Of a stretch of 64,000 nucleotides of DNA, positions 55,783 to 64,000 are shown one piece after another. Made by a program: the position numbers and the translations under genes. The notes under the pieces were generated by a model, which saw only the letters and a program-made list of their open reading frames with translations, made no database searches and was not told the origin of the DNA. Source of the DNA: Pseudomonadaceae bacterium (lineage in GTDB: Bacteria; Pseudomonadota; Gammaproteobacteria; Pseudomonadales; Pseudomonadaceae); NCBI GenBank assembly GCA_030602315.1, contig JAUVZY010000010.1:35205-99204 (forward strand), written 5' to 3'. Each line of letters opens with the position of its first letter. Position 1 is the stretch's first letter.

Positions 55783-57864
55783 TTAGCGGAAGGTGTTGAG
55801 CAATGTATCGAACAAGCTGCGCGCAACTTGAATGACCTGTGCCGAGGCGTTGTAGTACTGCTCGAACTTGATCAGGTTGGCCGCCTCCTCGTCGAGGTTC
55901 ACCGCGGACAGCGAGTCGCGGTTATCCGTGGCCTGCTTGAGGATGGCTCCCGTCGCCTCGCTGTCCAGACGCGCCTGCGCGGTCAGCGTGCCGACGCGCT
56001 CGACCAGATCGCCGTAGGCATCGATGAAACTTGAACCGGTGGCGATGCCGGTTACGTTGGGGTCGACGCCAACAGTCTGCTTGCTCTGCAGATCCACCAG
56101 CTTGAGGGCATTGCGGTTGTCGGACACACCGTTGGTGTTGAACGACAAACTATAGGTATCCCCGTTCGCCGGGCGGCCGCTCAGTGTCAGTTCGAAGGTG
56201 TAACCGTCGCGCTGAATGCGGAAGGTATTGCTGGTGCCCACCGTCAGCGTCGGTGCGGCCGGATCGCCGTTGCTATCGAGCAGGGGGCTTCCATCGGCAT
56301 TGGCGAAGTTCCAGCCGGCCGGCAAGCTCAGGGTGTACGAGTTACCGGTCACCGTGGCGGTCAGGCTGGTCCCGGTGGGCACCGCAGCCTGGAGCGCGTT
56401 CACGTCGATCGGTGACGGGCCGGCAATCAGGTTCGGCTGGGTGATCGCCGCGTTGCCAAGGTTCTGCAGATTGGCTTCGGCACGCACCGGTGCGGCGAAC
56501 GCCAGCTGATCGGGCTGATCCAGCACGCTGCGGATATCCGCCGCGCCGCGCCGGGTCGGCTGGAGCAGGAAGCGCTCGCCGACTGCCGCCGTACCGCTAA
56601 GGCTCAAGGCAAAGCCCTGGTCGCGCCCGGCAGCATCGGTGAAGCGCAGCATCTGGTTGCCATCGGCGTCCAGCGCCGGAGTACCGTCGGCATTGAGCAG
56701 AGGCGAGACGGTAATGGCAGCGCCATCGCTCAGGCGCCGCGCGCTGTAGCCGGTACTGGTGACTTCCAGCCGGTAATCACTGGCGGTCAGATAGCTGGCC
56801 TCGGTGATGCGCAACGCTCCGCTGACGTTGGACGTATTGGTGCTGAACGGTTGCACGCGCAGCCCCATCAGCTGCGCGGTGTTCATGTCGTTGAACAGGG
56901 CGGTACCGACATTGCCCTTGAGATCCAGGCCCTGGCCAAGCTGCTGGTTCACTTCCTCGTTGATCACCAGGGCCATCCGGCCCAGCGCGTTGAGCGACGA
57001 GTCCAGCACCTCCTCGCGGTAGCGAATCAGCCCGCCCAGCTCGCCGCCGGTGAGCTGGGTGGTGACCGCCTGCCGCGAGTTGCCGCTGACGAAGTCGACC
57101 TCCATGCGGTTGGGATCGCCCCGTCCGGTTACCACTTCCAGCCGGTTGACCGTGCTGCCCACCACCAGCGGCTGGCCGGTGCCGATGAACAGGTTGAAGC
57201 TGCTGTCGTCCTGCGGCACCACGGTGACGCCGATGTACTCGGAGAGCTGCCGGATCGCCTCGTCGCGCTGGTCGAGCAGGTCGTTGGGCTGCTTGCCGTT
57301 GGCCGCGGCCACGGCGATTGCCTCGTTCAGGCTGCCGACACTGCCGGCCAGGCGGTTGATCTGGTCGGTGACCGTGCCCATCTGCTTGTTGATGGTGTCG
57401 TTCTGCGCATACAGCCGGTCGTACAGGGTGTTGAAGCGGCGCGCCAGTCCCTCGGCCTCGGCCAGCACCAGCTGCCGCGCGGGGATGTTGGCCGGGTCTT
57501 CCGCCGCGGTCTGCATGGCCGAGAAGAATTTCTGCAGCGACGGCGTGATGCCGGTGGTGGAGCCGGCGAGCATGGCGTCGAGCTGGTCGATCTGGGTCTT
57601 GTAGGCGGCCACGTCGCTGGCCAGCGCGGTGCTTGAGCGCAGCTGCTGGGTCAGAAACTCGCTGTAGGAGCGGCGCACATCCACCAGCGTGGTGCCTGCG
57701 CCGATGTAGCCGGCGCCGGAGAACTGCGCCAGACGAGTGGCCTGCATCGCATCCTGGCGGGTATAGCCCGGGGTGTTGACGTTGGTGATGTTGTGGCCGG
57801 TGATGGTCAGCTGCGTCTTGCTGGCGGCCAGGCCCGACAGCCCGATGTTGAGAAGATCTGCCAT
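55783..57864 (-). CDS. flgK: Flagellar hook-associated protein FlgK (HAP1)
   Basis: A 693-residue protein starting MADLLNIGLSGLAASKTQLT, then GHNITNVNTPGYTRQDA, the N-terminal axial motif. The C-terminal DEEAANLIKFEQYYNASAQVI matches. The long variable middle gives a size larger than the E. coli protein (547). It joins hook to filament. flgL starts 11 bp downstream. Confidence 0.96.
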   Translation of the reverse strand: MADLLNIGLSGLAASKTQLTITGHNITNVNTPGYTRQDAMQATRLAQFSGAGYIGAGTTLVDVRRSYSEFLTQQLRSSTALASDVAAYKTQIDQLDAMLAGSTTGITPSLQKFFSAMQTAAEDPANIPARQLVLAEAEGLARRFNTLYDRLYAQNDTINKQMGTVTDQINRLAGSVGSLNEAIAVAAANGKQPNDLLDQRDEAIRQLSEYIGVTVVPQDDSSFNLFIGTGQPLVVGSTVNRLEVVTGRGDPNRMEVDFVSGNSRQAVTTQLTGGELGGLIRYREEVLDSSLNALGRMALVINEEVNQQLGQGLDLKGNVGTALFNDMNTAQLMGLRVQPFSTNTSNVSGALRITEASYLTASDYRLEVTSTGYSARRLSDGAAITVSPLLNADGTPALDADGNQMLRFTDAAGRDQGFALSLSGTAAVGERFLLQPTRRGAADIRSVLDQPDQLAFAAPVRAEANLQNLGNAAITQPNLIAGPSPIDVNALQAAVPTGTSLTATVTGNSYTLSLPAGWNFANADGSPLLDSNGDPAAPTLTVGTSNTFRIQRDGYTFELTLSGRPANGDTYSLSFNTNGVSDNRNALKLVDLQSKQTVGVDPNVTGIATGSSFIDAYGDLVERVGTLTAQARLDSEATGAILKQATDNRDSLSAVNLDEEAANLIKFEQYYNASAQVIQVARSLFDTLLNTFR

Positions 57865-57867
57865 GAC

Positions 57868-58995
57868 TTAGCCCTTGCTCTGACTCGAGGCGCTGCCGAC
57901 GGCGGCAACGGCCTGATAGGTCTGTACCTTGCGCGCGATCTGGCTGATCTTGCGCGCGTAATTGGGATCGGTGGCGTAGCCGGCGTTCTGCAGCTCGCGG
58001 ACGAAACGCTCCGAATCGCCAGACGTGCTCGCCACCTGCAGCGCCTTGCGGTAGCGCCCATTGTTTTCCAGCAGACTGACGAAGTCGTTGAAGCTCTGCT
58101 CGAACGAGTCATACGCGCGGAAACCCGCCACCTGCCGCACCGCCTTGCCGCCGACGTACTCGGTGGTGGTGGCATTGGCCGCCTCGCCCTTCCAGGCGGT
58201 GGCCTTGATGCCGAACAGGTTGTGGCTGTTGCTGCCGTCCTTCTGCCGCACCATGTGCTTGCCCCAACCGGTTTCCAACGCCGCCTGCGCGACCAGGTAA
58301 CGCGCCTCCACCCCCAGGCGCCGGGCGGCCTGCTCGGCCATCGGCAGCATGGTGGCGATGAACTGCTGGGCCGATTCGAAGCGGCTGGGCGCCTTGTTCG
58401 TCTCGCCGTTGACCTGCAACGGTCTATCGGCCGGCGCGGCGAATGTTTGAGCGGGCTTCCAGTCGGTCGCCACCAGCGGCTTGCCATCACCGACCGGCGC
58501 CGGCGGCGCAGCCTCGGCGGCGCTTTGCCGGTTGAACAGGCGGCCCGGCAAAGCGAGACGGCGCAGGTTCAGCAAATGCGAGTCGTCACGCCCCGGCTCG
58601 GGACGTGGCAGATTGACCGCCTGGGCCGCGACGACGGCAGGCTCGGCCGCTTCGGACGGCGCCGGTTTGCCCTGCCCCTTGCCCAGCTGGCGGGTGAGCA
58701 CCTCGGCCAGGCCGATGCCGCCACCTTCGCGCGACAGGCTGATGGCCAGCTGCTGGTCGTACATGTCGCGGTAGTGCAGGCTGGCCTGGCTGTTGAACGG
58801 GCTCTCCTTGTCGGCCAGGGCGTCGCTGGCCGAGCGCATGGATTTGAGCATCTGGTTGACGAAGACCGCCTCGAATTCCTGGGCGACCTTGCGCACGTTG
58901 GCTTCGCTGTCGCGATCGCCCACCTTCAGATGATTGAGGCGGTTGAGGTCGGTGAAACTACCGCTGTCGAATATGGCTCCAGGTCCCTTGCTCAT
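57868..58995 (-). CDS. flgJ: FlgJ, rod-assembly protein with peptidoglycan hydrolase domain
   Basis: A 375-residue two-domain protein. Residues about 30-120 are the rod-capping part (VRKVAQEFEAVFVNQMLKSM). The C-terminal glucosaminidase domain contains YLVAQAALETGWGKHMV with the catalytic Glu and SNSHNLFGIKA. It opens the peptidoglycan so the rod can cross the wall. An Ala/Pro linker separates the two. Tightly linked to flgK by 3 bp. Confidence 0.95.
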   Translation of the reverse strand: MSKGPGAIFDSGSFTDLNRLNHLKVGDRDSEANVRKVAQEFEAVFVNQMLKSMRSASDALADKESPFNSQASLHYRDMYDQQLAISLSREGGGIGLAEVLTRQLGKGQGKPAPSEAAEPAVVAAQAVNLPRPEPGRDDSHLLNLRRLALPGRLFNRQSAAEAAPPAPVGDGKPLVATDWKPAQTFAAPADRPLQVNGETNKAPSRFESAQQFIATMLPMAEQAARRLGVEARYLVAQAALETGWGKHMVRQKDGSNSHNLFGIKATAWKGEAANATTTEYVGGKAVRQVAGFRAYDSFEQSFNDFVSLLENNGRYRKALQVASTSGDSERFVRELQNAGYATDPNYARKISQIARKVQTYQAVAAVGSASSQSKG

Positions 58996-59003
58996 GAGCC
59001 ACC

Positions 59004-60107
59004 TCAGATCACGATCAGATCGGCCTGCAGGGCGCCGGCCTGCTTGAGTGCTTCGAGAATCGCCATCAGGTCGCTGGGCGCGGCGCCCACCTGGTTCACC
59101 GCCCGCACGATCTCATCGAGCGTGGTGCCCGGGGCGAACTTGAACATCGGCTTGGCTTCCTGATCCGCCTGCACGCGGGAATTGGGCACGCCCACGGTCT
59201 GCCCGCCGGACAGCGGCTCAGGCTGGCTGACGAAGGGATCTTCGCTAATGGTCACCGTCAGGCTGCCGTGGGTGACGGCGGCCGGCTGCACCCGCACGTT
59301 CTGCCCGATGACGATGGTGCCGGTACGCGAATTGATGATCACCTTGGCCGCCGCCTGACCCACGTCCACTTCGAGGTTTTCCAGGATCGACAGGTAGTCC
59401 ACCCGCTGGCTGGGGTCGAGCGGTGCCGATACCACCACCGAGCCGCCATCCACCGCGCGGGCGACGCCCGGGCCGAGCAGATCGTTGATCTGGTCGACGA
59501 TGTTCTTGGCGGTGGTGAAGTCGGGGCGATTGAGATTGAGCGTCAGGGTGTTGCCCTGATCGAAACCGCTGGCCACCGCGCGCTCTACCGTGGCACCGGC
59601 GGGGATACGCCCGGCCGAGGGCACGTTGACGGTGATCCGCGAGCCGTCGGCGCCGCCGGCATCGAAGCCGCCGACCACCAGGTTGCCCTGGGCGATGGCG
59701 TAGACGTTGCCGTCGATCCCCTTGAGCGGCGTGAGCAGCAGGCTGCCGCCGCGCAGGCTCTTGGCGTTGCCGATGGAGGACACGGTGATATCGATGGTCT
59801 GCCCCGGCTTGGCGAACGGCGGCAGCTCGGCATGCACCGATACCGCGGCGACGTTTTTCAGCTGGATGGTGCCCATGTTCGCCGGCATCTGGATGCCGAA
59901 CTGGGTGAGCATGTTCTTGAACGTCTGCACGGTAAACGGCGTCTGGGTGGTCTGGTCACCCGTGCCGTTGAGGCCGACCACCAGGCCATAGCCGATCAGC
60001 TGGTTGGTCCGCACGCCCTGGATGCTGGCCAGATCCTTCAGACGTTCGGCCTGGGCGGCGCTTGCCACGAGGAGCAGGGCCAGTCCACCGAGCAGGTACT
60101 TGATCAT
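59004..60107 (-). CDS. flgI: Flagellar P-ring protein FlgI
   Basis: A 367-residue secreted protein with a signal peptide ([17 protein letters not shown]) and the conserved start [22 protein letters not shown]. It forms the periplasmic P ring around the rod. The C-terminal [26 protein letters not shown] and GVPNSRV segments are conserved. GGGAG lies before the ATG. flgJ starts 8 bp downstream. Confidence 0.96.
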   Translation of the reverse strand: MIKYLLGGLALLLVASAAQAERLKDLASIQGVRTNQLIGYGLVVGLNGTGDQTTQTPFTVQTFKNMLTQFGIQMPANMGTIQLKNVAAVSVHAELPPFAKPGQTIDITVSSIGNAKSLRGGSLLLTPLKGIDGNVYAIAQGNLVVGGFDAGGADGSRITVNVPSAGRIPAGATVERAVASGFDQGNTLTLNLNRPDFTTAKNIVDQINDLLGPGVARAVDGGSVVVSAPLDPSQRVDYLSILENLEVDVGQAAAKVIINSRTGTIVIGQNVRVQPAAVTHGSLTVTISEDPFVSQPEPLSGGQTVGVPNSRVQADQEAKPMFKFAPGTTLDEIVRAVNQVGAAPSDLMAILEALKQAGALQADLIVI

Positions 60108-60122
60108 GCGTGACGCTCCCGA

Positions 60123-60827
60123 TCAGAACGGAAACAGCGGACTAAGGAAGAACCGGCTGAACCAGCCCGGCTGATTGGCGTCGGCGAACGCGCCGGTGCC
60201 GGAATAGGTGATGCGGGCGTCGGCCACGCGCATCGACGACACGGTGTTGTCCGGGCCGATGTCTTCACCGCGAACCAGACCGGAGATGCGCACCAGTTCG
60301 TCACCGGTATTGAGCGTCATCCACTTCTCGCCGCGCACGGCGAGCACGCCGTTGGGCAGTACTTCGGCCACCGTCACGGTGATCGAGCCTTGCAGGCTGT
60401 TGCTCTGCCCGGCCTGGCCGGAACCCTTGGCGCTGCGCTCGCCACCGAATTCGGCGCCCAGGGTGAGCGGCGCACCGTCACGCAAAAGCCCTGCGGCCGG
60501 ATTGTTGAAGGCAATCGCGTTACCCAGCAGCGAGGTCACGCCGAGATCGGTTTCGCTTTGCTTGCTCACCGACGAGTTGGCGTTCTTGCTCGCCTGGGTC
60601 CGCTCGTTGAGCGCGATGGTGATGATGTCACCCACGCGATAGGCACGGCGGTCGTTGTACAGGTTGGTCTCGAAGCCCGGCTGGTAGATCGCCCCATTGG
60701 TCTGCGCCTGCGGCAGCGGCGTGCGCGGCAGCACCGGCGCGTAGTACGGATCGTTCGGCTTGGGTGCCGGCGCGACGCAGCCGGCAAGTAGCGTCGCGGA
60801 CAGGATCAGTAGGAACAAACGGGTCAT
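60123..60827 (-). CDS. flgH: Flagellar L-ring lipoprotein FlgH
   Basis: A 234-residue lipoprotein. I use the ATG at 60827, giving lipobox LLAGC with Cys17; a GTG two codons earlier is possible. [29 protein letters not shown] and the C-terminal [20 protein letters not shown] are signatures. It forms the outer-membrane L ring with the flgI P ring. flgI starts 15 bp downstream. Confidence 0.96.
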   Translation of the reverse strand: MTRLFLLILSATLLAGCVAPAPKPNDPYYAPVLPRTPLPQAQTNGAIYQPGFETNLYNDRRAYRVGDIITIALNERTQASKNANSSVSKQSETDLGVTSLLGNAIAFNNPAAGLLRDGAPLTLGAEFGGERSAKGSGQAGQSNSLQGSITVTVAEVLPNGVLAVRGEKWMTLNTGDELVRISGLVRGEDIGPDNTVSSMRVADARITYSGTGAFADANQPGWFSRFFLSPLFPF

Positions 60828-60860
60828 GAGCACCTCAACGACCGGCCAGGCCGGTCAACA

Positions 60861-61646
60861 TCAGAGTTTCTGGGTAACGAACGAAAGCATCTGGTCGGCG
60901 GTGGAAATGACCTTGGAATTCATCTCGTAGGCGCGCTGGGTGGTGATCATGTTCACCAGCTCCTCGACCACGCTGACGTTGGAGTTTTCCAAGGTGTTCT
61001 GCAGCACCTGACCGAGGCCGTTGAGGCCGGGCTGGCCAATCTGCGGCGCGCCACTGCTGGCGGTTTCCATGAACAGGTTGCTGCCCACCGCCTGCAGGCC
61101 GGCGGGGTTGATGAAATCGGCGATCTGAATGTTGCCGATGATCTGTGGCGCCGGGTTGCCCACGGTGGTAACCGACACGGTGCCGTCCTCGCCCACGGTG
61201 AAGGTCTGGGTCTCCGGCGGCACCACCACGGCCGGCTCCAGCGCGTAGCCGTTGGAGGTGACGATCTGGCCGTCCGCGCTCAGGTGGAAGCTGCCATCGC
61301 GGGTATAGCCGATGGTGCCGTCGGGCGTCAGGATCTGGAAGAAACCGCGGCCGTTGATGGCCATGTCCAGCGGTTGCTCGGTGGTTTGCAGGCTGCCGGC
61401 GGTGAACTGCTTCTGCGTACCGACGATGCGCACACCGGTACCCAGCTGCAGACCGGAAGGCAGTTCGCTGTCCTGGGTCGACGCCGCGCCCGGCTGGCGG
61501 CGGATCTGGTAGAGCAGATCCTGGAACTCGGCACGATCACGCTTGAAACCGGTGGTCGAGACGTTCGCCAGGTTGTTGGAGATGGTGGTGAGGTTCATGT
61601 CCTGGGCGGACAGGCCGGTCTTGCTGACCCACAGTGCTGGCAACAT
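60861..61646 (-). CDS. flgG: Flagellar distal rod protein FlgG
   Basis: A 261-residue rod protein, starting MLPALWVSKTGLSAQDMNLTTISNNLANV. The MDMAINGRGFFQI-like segment, GYTRDGSFHLSADGQIVTSNGYALEP and C-terminal ELVNMITTQRAYEMNSKVIS are shared by rod/hook proteins; the length identifies FlgG rather than FlgE or FlgF. Confidence 0.96.
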   Translation of the reverse strand: MLPALWVSKTGLSAQDMNLTTISNNLANVSTTGFKRDRAEFQDLLYQIRRQPGAASTQDSELPSGLQLGTGVRIVGTQKQFTAGSLQTTEQPLDMAINGRGFFQILTPDGTIGYTRDGSFHLSADGQIVTSNGYALEPAVVVPPETQTFTVGEDGTVSVTTVGNPAPQIIGNIQIADFINPAGLQAVGSNLFMETASSGAPQIGQPGLNGLGQVLQNTLENSNVSVVEELVNMITTQRAYEMNSKVISTADQMLSFVTQKL

Positions 61647-61671
61647 TTAAGAATTCTCCTCGCTGGCCCTA

Positions 61672-62412
61672 TCAACCGATCGACAGCACGCGGGCCATGG
61701 CCGCGGCGTCGTCTTCGGCGGTGCGCATCATCTTCACGTGCAGTTCGAACTGGCGGGAAAGCGCCAGCATCGAGGTCATCTCTTCCACCGCATTCACGTT
61801 GCTCGCCTCGAGAAAGCCCGAGACCAGGCGTACCGCGGCCTCCGGCTCGGCGGCCTGGCCGTCCTTGAGGCGAATCAAGCCGTCGGTACCCTTTTCCAGC
61901 TGGGTCGGATCGGGGCGCACCAGCTTCAGGCGATCCACGGTGACGATCAGGTTGGGATTCTCGCCAGCGGCACGAACGCTCAGCGTGCCGTCGCTGCCAA
62001 TCTCGATCTTCTGCTCCGGCGGCACAGCGATCGGCCCGCCATTGCCCAGCACCGGCACGCCGTCACCGGTGCGCAGCATGCCCAGCGCGTCGATGTGCAG
62101 GCTGCCGGTGCGCACATACGCCTCGCCGCCGTCGGGCGCCTGCACGGCGATCCAGCCCTCGCCGTCCACGGCGACATCCAGATCGCGGCCAGTTTCCTGC
62201 AGCGCGCCGGGGCTGAAATCGGTGGCCGGGCGCTCGGTCATGGCGTACACGCGCGCCGGGTGCGTATCACCGAATACCTGCATGGAGCGGGCCTGGGTGA
62301 AGTCGCGCTGAAAACCGGTGGTGGAAACGTTTGCCAGGTTGTTGGCGTGCGCGCGCTGAGCCAGAGCGTTCTGGCTCGCACCGGTCATGGCGACGTACAG
62401 CAACTTGTCCAA
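61672..62412 (-). CDS. flgF: Flagellar proximal rod protein FlgF
   Basis: A 246-residue rod protein. The start is TTG at 62412, reading MDKLLYVAMTGASQNALAQ, the known FlgF N-terminus; GGAGG lies 6 nt upstream and no ATG or GTG fits. LANNVSTTGFQRDFTQA-type motif and C-terminal EEMTSMLALSRQFELHVKMM are conserved. It is the first gene of flgFGHIJKL, preceded by a sigma-54-like promoter. Confidence 0.93.
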   Translation of the reverse strand: MDKLLYVAMTGASQNALAQRAHANNLANVSTTGFQRDFTQARSMQVFGDTHPARVYAMTERPATDFSPGALQETGRDLDVAVDGEGWIAVQAPDGGEAYVRTGSLHIDALGMLRTGDGVPVLGNGGPIAVPPEQKIEIGSDGTLSVRAAGENPNLIVTVDRLKLVRPDPTQLEKGTDGLIRLKDGQAAEPEAAVRLVSGFLEASNVNAVEEMTSMLALSRQFELHVKMMRTAEDDAAAMARVLSIG

Positions 62413-62464
62413 GGGAAACCTCCGAGGCGCTTCTTTGACGCAGGCCTGTTGATGGAGGCGGCGC

Positions 62465-62480
62465 AGCAGGTTTCGTGCCA
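62465..62480 (-). promoter_or_regulatory. Sigma-54 (RpoN) promoter for flgF operon
   Basis: On the minus strand TGGCACGAAACCTGCT matches the -24/-12 consensus TGGCACG-N4-TTGCW at all but one position, and keeps the essential GG-N10-GC spacing. The -12 GC lies about 53 bp before the flgF TTG, suiting a transcript start near 62453. In Pseudomonas the middle flagellar genes are RpoN/FleQ or FleR dependent. Confidence 0.82.
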
Positions 62481-62533
62481 TCGCCAAAATAATCGCCAAA
62501 ACGTCCGGAATAGAGCGGATCATCGAAAAAAGA

Positions 62534-62554
62534 AAAGGCCCACAAGGGGCCTTT
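62534..62554 (-). terminator. Rho-independent terminator after flgE
   Basis: On the minus strand AAAGGCCC pairs with GGGCCTTT around 5 nt, then TCTTTTTT. It lies 90 bp after the flgE stop and before the flgF promoter, so flgE and flgFGHIJKL are separate transcription units. Confidence 0.88.
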
Positions 62555-62644
62555 GCAGTGGCAGCGGCAAAAAGCTGCCGCCTCGAAGCGGAAGCCAGAT
62601 GCCAGGGCTCGGCGCCTACGACGCCAGACCAGGCGGATCGGCGA

Positions 62645-64000
62645 TCAACGCAGGTTGATGATGGTCTGGGTGACGGCGCTTTGGGTTTCGATGGTCTTGG
62701 CATTGGCCTGATAGTTACGCTGGGCGACGATCAGGTTGACCAGCTGGTCGGACAGTTCGACGTTGGAATCCTCCAGCGCGCCGGCCTGAATCGCGCCGAG
62801 CGTGCCGGAACGCGGCGGGTTGCGCACCGGCTCGCCTGACTCGAACGACTGCACCCACTGGGTCTTGCCTACCGGAGTCAGGCCCTGCACGTTGGCGAAG
62901 TTGGCCAGGATGATCTGGCCCTGCACCTTGGACTGGCCATTGGTGTAACGGGCGAAGATGATGCCGGTGTCGTCGATTTCCAGGCCGGCCAGCTCGCCGG
63001 TGGTGTAGCCATCCTGGCTGACGGCATTCACCGCAAAGGAGCTGGCGAACTGGGTGGCAGGCCGGATATCGACCTGGATGCCGCCAGTGTTGGCAATCGC
63101 ACCATTGCTCGACCAGACCGGAGGCGTCGAGGTGTCCGGAGCCGCCGGCACCCAGCCTGCCAGCGTGAACAGGCCGGCCGGCGCAATCGGTGCAGTCGTA
63201 CGATCACCGTTGATATCCACGCCCGTTACCAGGTTCTGCCCCGAAATGGTCCCGGTGGCACTGAAGCTCAACTCGTATGTCAGCGGCGTGGTGGTCGCCG
63301 GGTCGCTTGGGGTCCGACCGTCGATGAGCACATGCATATCCCAGTTGTTCGGCCCGGTCTTGACGAAGTACTGCGTCATGACATGGGCGTTACCCTGACT
63401 GTCGAAGATATTTGTCGAGGTCGACGAGTTATAGCTGGTCGGGTCAGTCGGGTTGAATGATCCATTAGCCACCGCCCGTGCAGCGAGCTCTGCGCTGGCC
63501 AGCTCAGGCCCTGTTGGGCTACCAACGGTAGCAACGTTGTCGGGGTCGGCTAGCCAAGCCCGGTAAGCACTGTCGTAACTTGACTGCCAAGCGAGCGGCT
63601 GAGAGTTCGTGGAGTTCAAATTGAAGGTCTGCGACATCTGTGTCGTCGCCCGCGGCGCCTGACTCGCCGTCTGCACTTGCAGATTTCCCACCACCCCGGT
63701 CTGCAGGTTGCCGTTGGCATCGACCGTATAGCCCTGCAGGTTGTAGCCGAAGTTATCGACAATATTGCCAACGCGATCCGTGCCAAAAAAGCCGGCACGG
63801 GTATAGCTCAGCGCACCATTGTTGCTGACCTGGAAGAAGCCGTTGCCGTTGATCGCCAAATCCAGCGCGTTCTGCGTGTAGTTGATGTTGCCCTGGTTGA
63901 ACAGCTGCGCAACATTCGCCAGCAGCACCCCGCTGCCCTGTGGATTCTTGCCGGTACCGAGCACCGACGAAGCGTAGACGTCGGCGAATTCCGCACGCGA
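62645..64000 (-). CDS. flgE: Flagellar hook protein FlgE, C-terminal part (partial)
   Basis: About 451 codons are visible and the frame runs off the right edge ([19 protein letters not shown] at the boundary), so the N-terminal segment of about 40 residues is outside. Recognisable are [40 protein letters not shown] and the C-terminal [20 protein letters not shown]. The middle (about residues 120-310) is a long variable hook domain. It forms the flagellar hook. Confidence 0.95.
   Translation of the reverse strand, partial: SRAEFADVYASSVLGTGKNPQGSGVLLANVAQLFNQGNINYTQNALDLAINGNGFFQVSNNGALSYTRAGFFGTDRVGNIVDNFGYNLQGYTVDANGNLQTGVVGNLQVQTASQAPRATTQMSQTFNLNSTNSQPLAWQSSYDSAYRAWLADPDNVATVGSPTGPELASAELAARAVANGSFNPTDPTSYNSSTSTNIFDSQGNAHVMTQYFVKTGPNNWDMHVLIDGRTPSDPATTTPLTYELSFSATGTISGQNLVTGVDINGDRTTAPIAPAGLFTLAGWVPAAPDTSTPPVWSSNGAIANTGGIQVDIRPATQFASSFAVNAVSQDGYTTGELAGLEIDDTGIIFARYTNGQSKVQGQIILANFANVQGLTPVGKTQWVQSFESGEPVRNPPRSGTLGAIQAGALEDSNVELSDQLVNLIVAQRNYQANAKTIETQSAVTQTIINLR

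Overview
This is a GC-rich window of ordinary, densely packed chromosome from a gammaproteobacterium of the Pseudomonas group (Pseudomonas sensu lato; a Stutzerimonas-like or P. aeruginosa-like relative is plausible). The evidence is the gene content and order: a Cpx-type two-component module beside trkH and a CyaB-type adenylate cyclase; hemN next to an ANR-type regulator; dnaX-ybaB-recR; speE, mtnC/mtnD/mtnB and aroC; minCDE-rluA-apeB; prc; and a flagellar rod/ring/hook block. From memory this resembles Pseudomonas synteny, but no search was run. I saw no rRNA, tRNA, CRISPR array, insertion sequence or prophage.

Layout. 1-2007: end of an OmpR-type response regulator, a Spy/CpxP-like periplasmic protein and a CpxA-like sensor kinase. 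2008-6434: nitroreductase, a YkgJ cysteine-cluster protein, TrkH potassium transporter, CyaB adenylate cyclase, and a Rdx/SelW-like protein downstream of nadE. 7368-10234: hemN behind an ANR box, anr itself, and apt. 10244-18791: a small solute-binding-like protein, recR-ybaB-dnaX, pdxB, a NorM-type MATE pump, a TauE/SafE permease and a LysR regulator. 18797-23249: rraB and the Anbu locus (proteasome-like Anbu, transglutaminase, alpha-E protein, circularly permuted ATP-grasp). 23496-30700: speE, a phosphatase, two small PLDc_N membrane proteins, methionine-salvage genes, an MFS carrier, aroC and an unknown membrane-anchored protein. 30704-36673: prmB, an isochorismatase-like hydrolase, smrA, folE, and the acetate permease pair actP/DUF485 behind two matched inverted repeats. 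36742-41758: a membrane-bound GH17 protein, an alpha/beta hydrolase overlapping mlaA, and a pirin. 41761-50164: lpxL, minCDE, rluA, apeB, a quinone oxidoreductase and prc. 50264-54382: an EAL-CBS-GGDDF protein, a tightly coupled three-gene operon of poorly known function with a Phd-like/XRE regulator, a YkvA protein, a non-coding segment with DnaA-box-like sites, and comEA. 54512-64000: flgL, flgK, flgJ, flgI, flgH, flgG and flgF behind a sigma-54-type promoter, then a terminator and the 3' part of flgE.

Themes. Several modules sense or adapt to envelope and redox state (Cpx, Anr/hemN, MlaA, LpxL, Prc). Second-messenger signalling is represented by cyclic AMP (CyaB) and c-di-GMP (EAL protein), with a flagellar operon nearby. 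Many convergent gene pairs abut or overlap at their 3' ends. No clear-cut new defence or mobile system is visible. The least understood loci are the Anbu cluster, the membrane-anchored GNAT-like protein at 29897, the operon at 52024-53194, the site-rich non-coding stretch at 53685-54076, and the hydrolase-mlaA pair.
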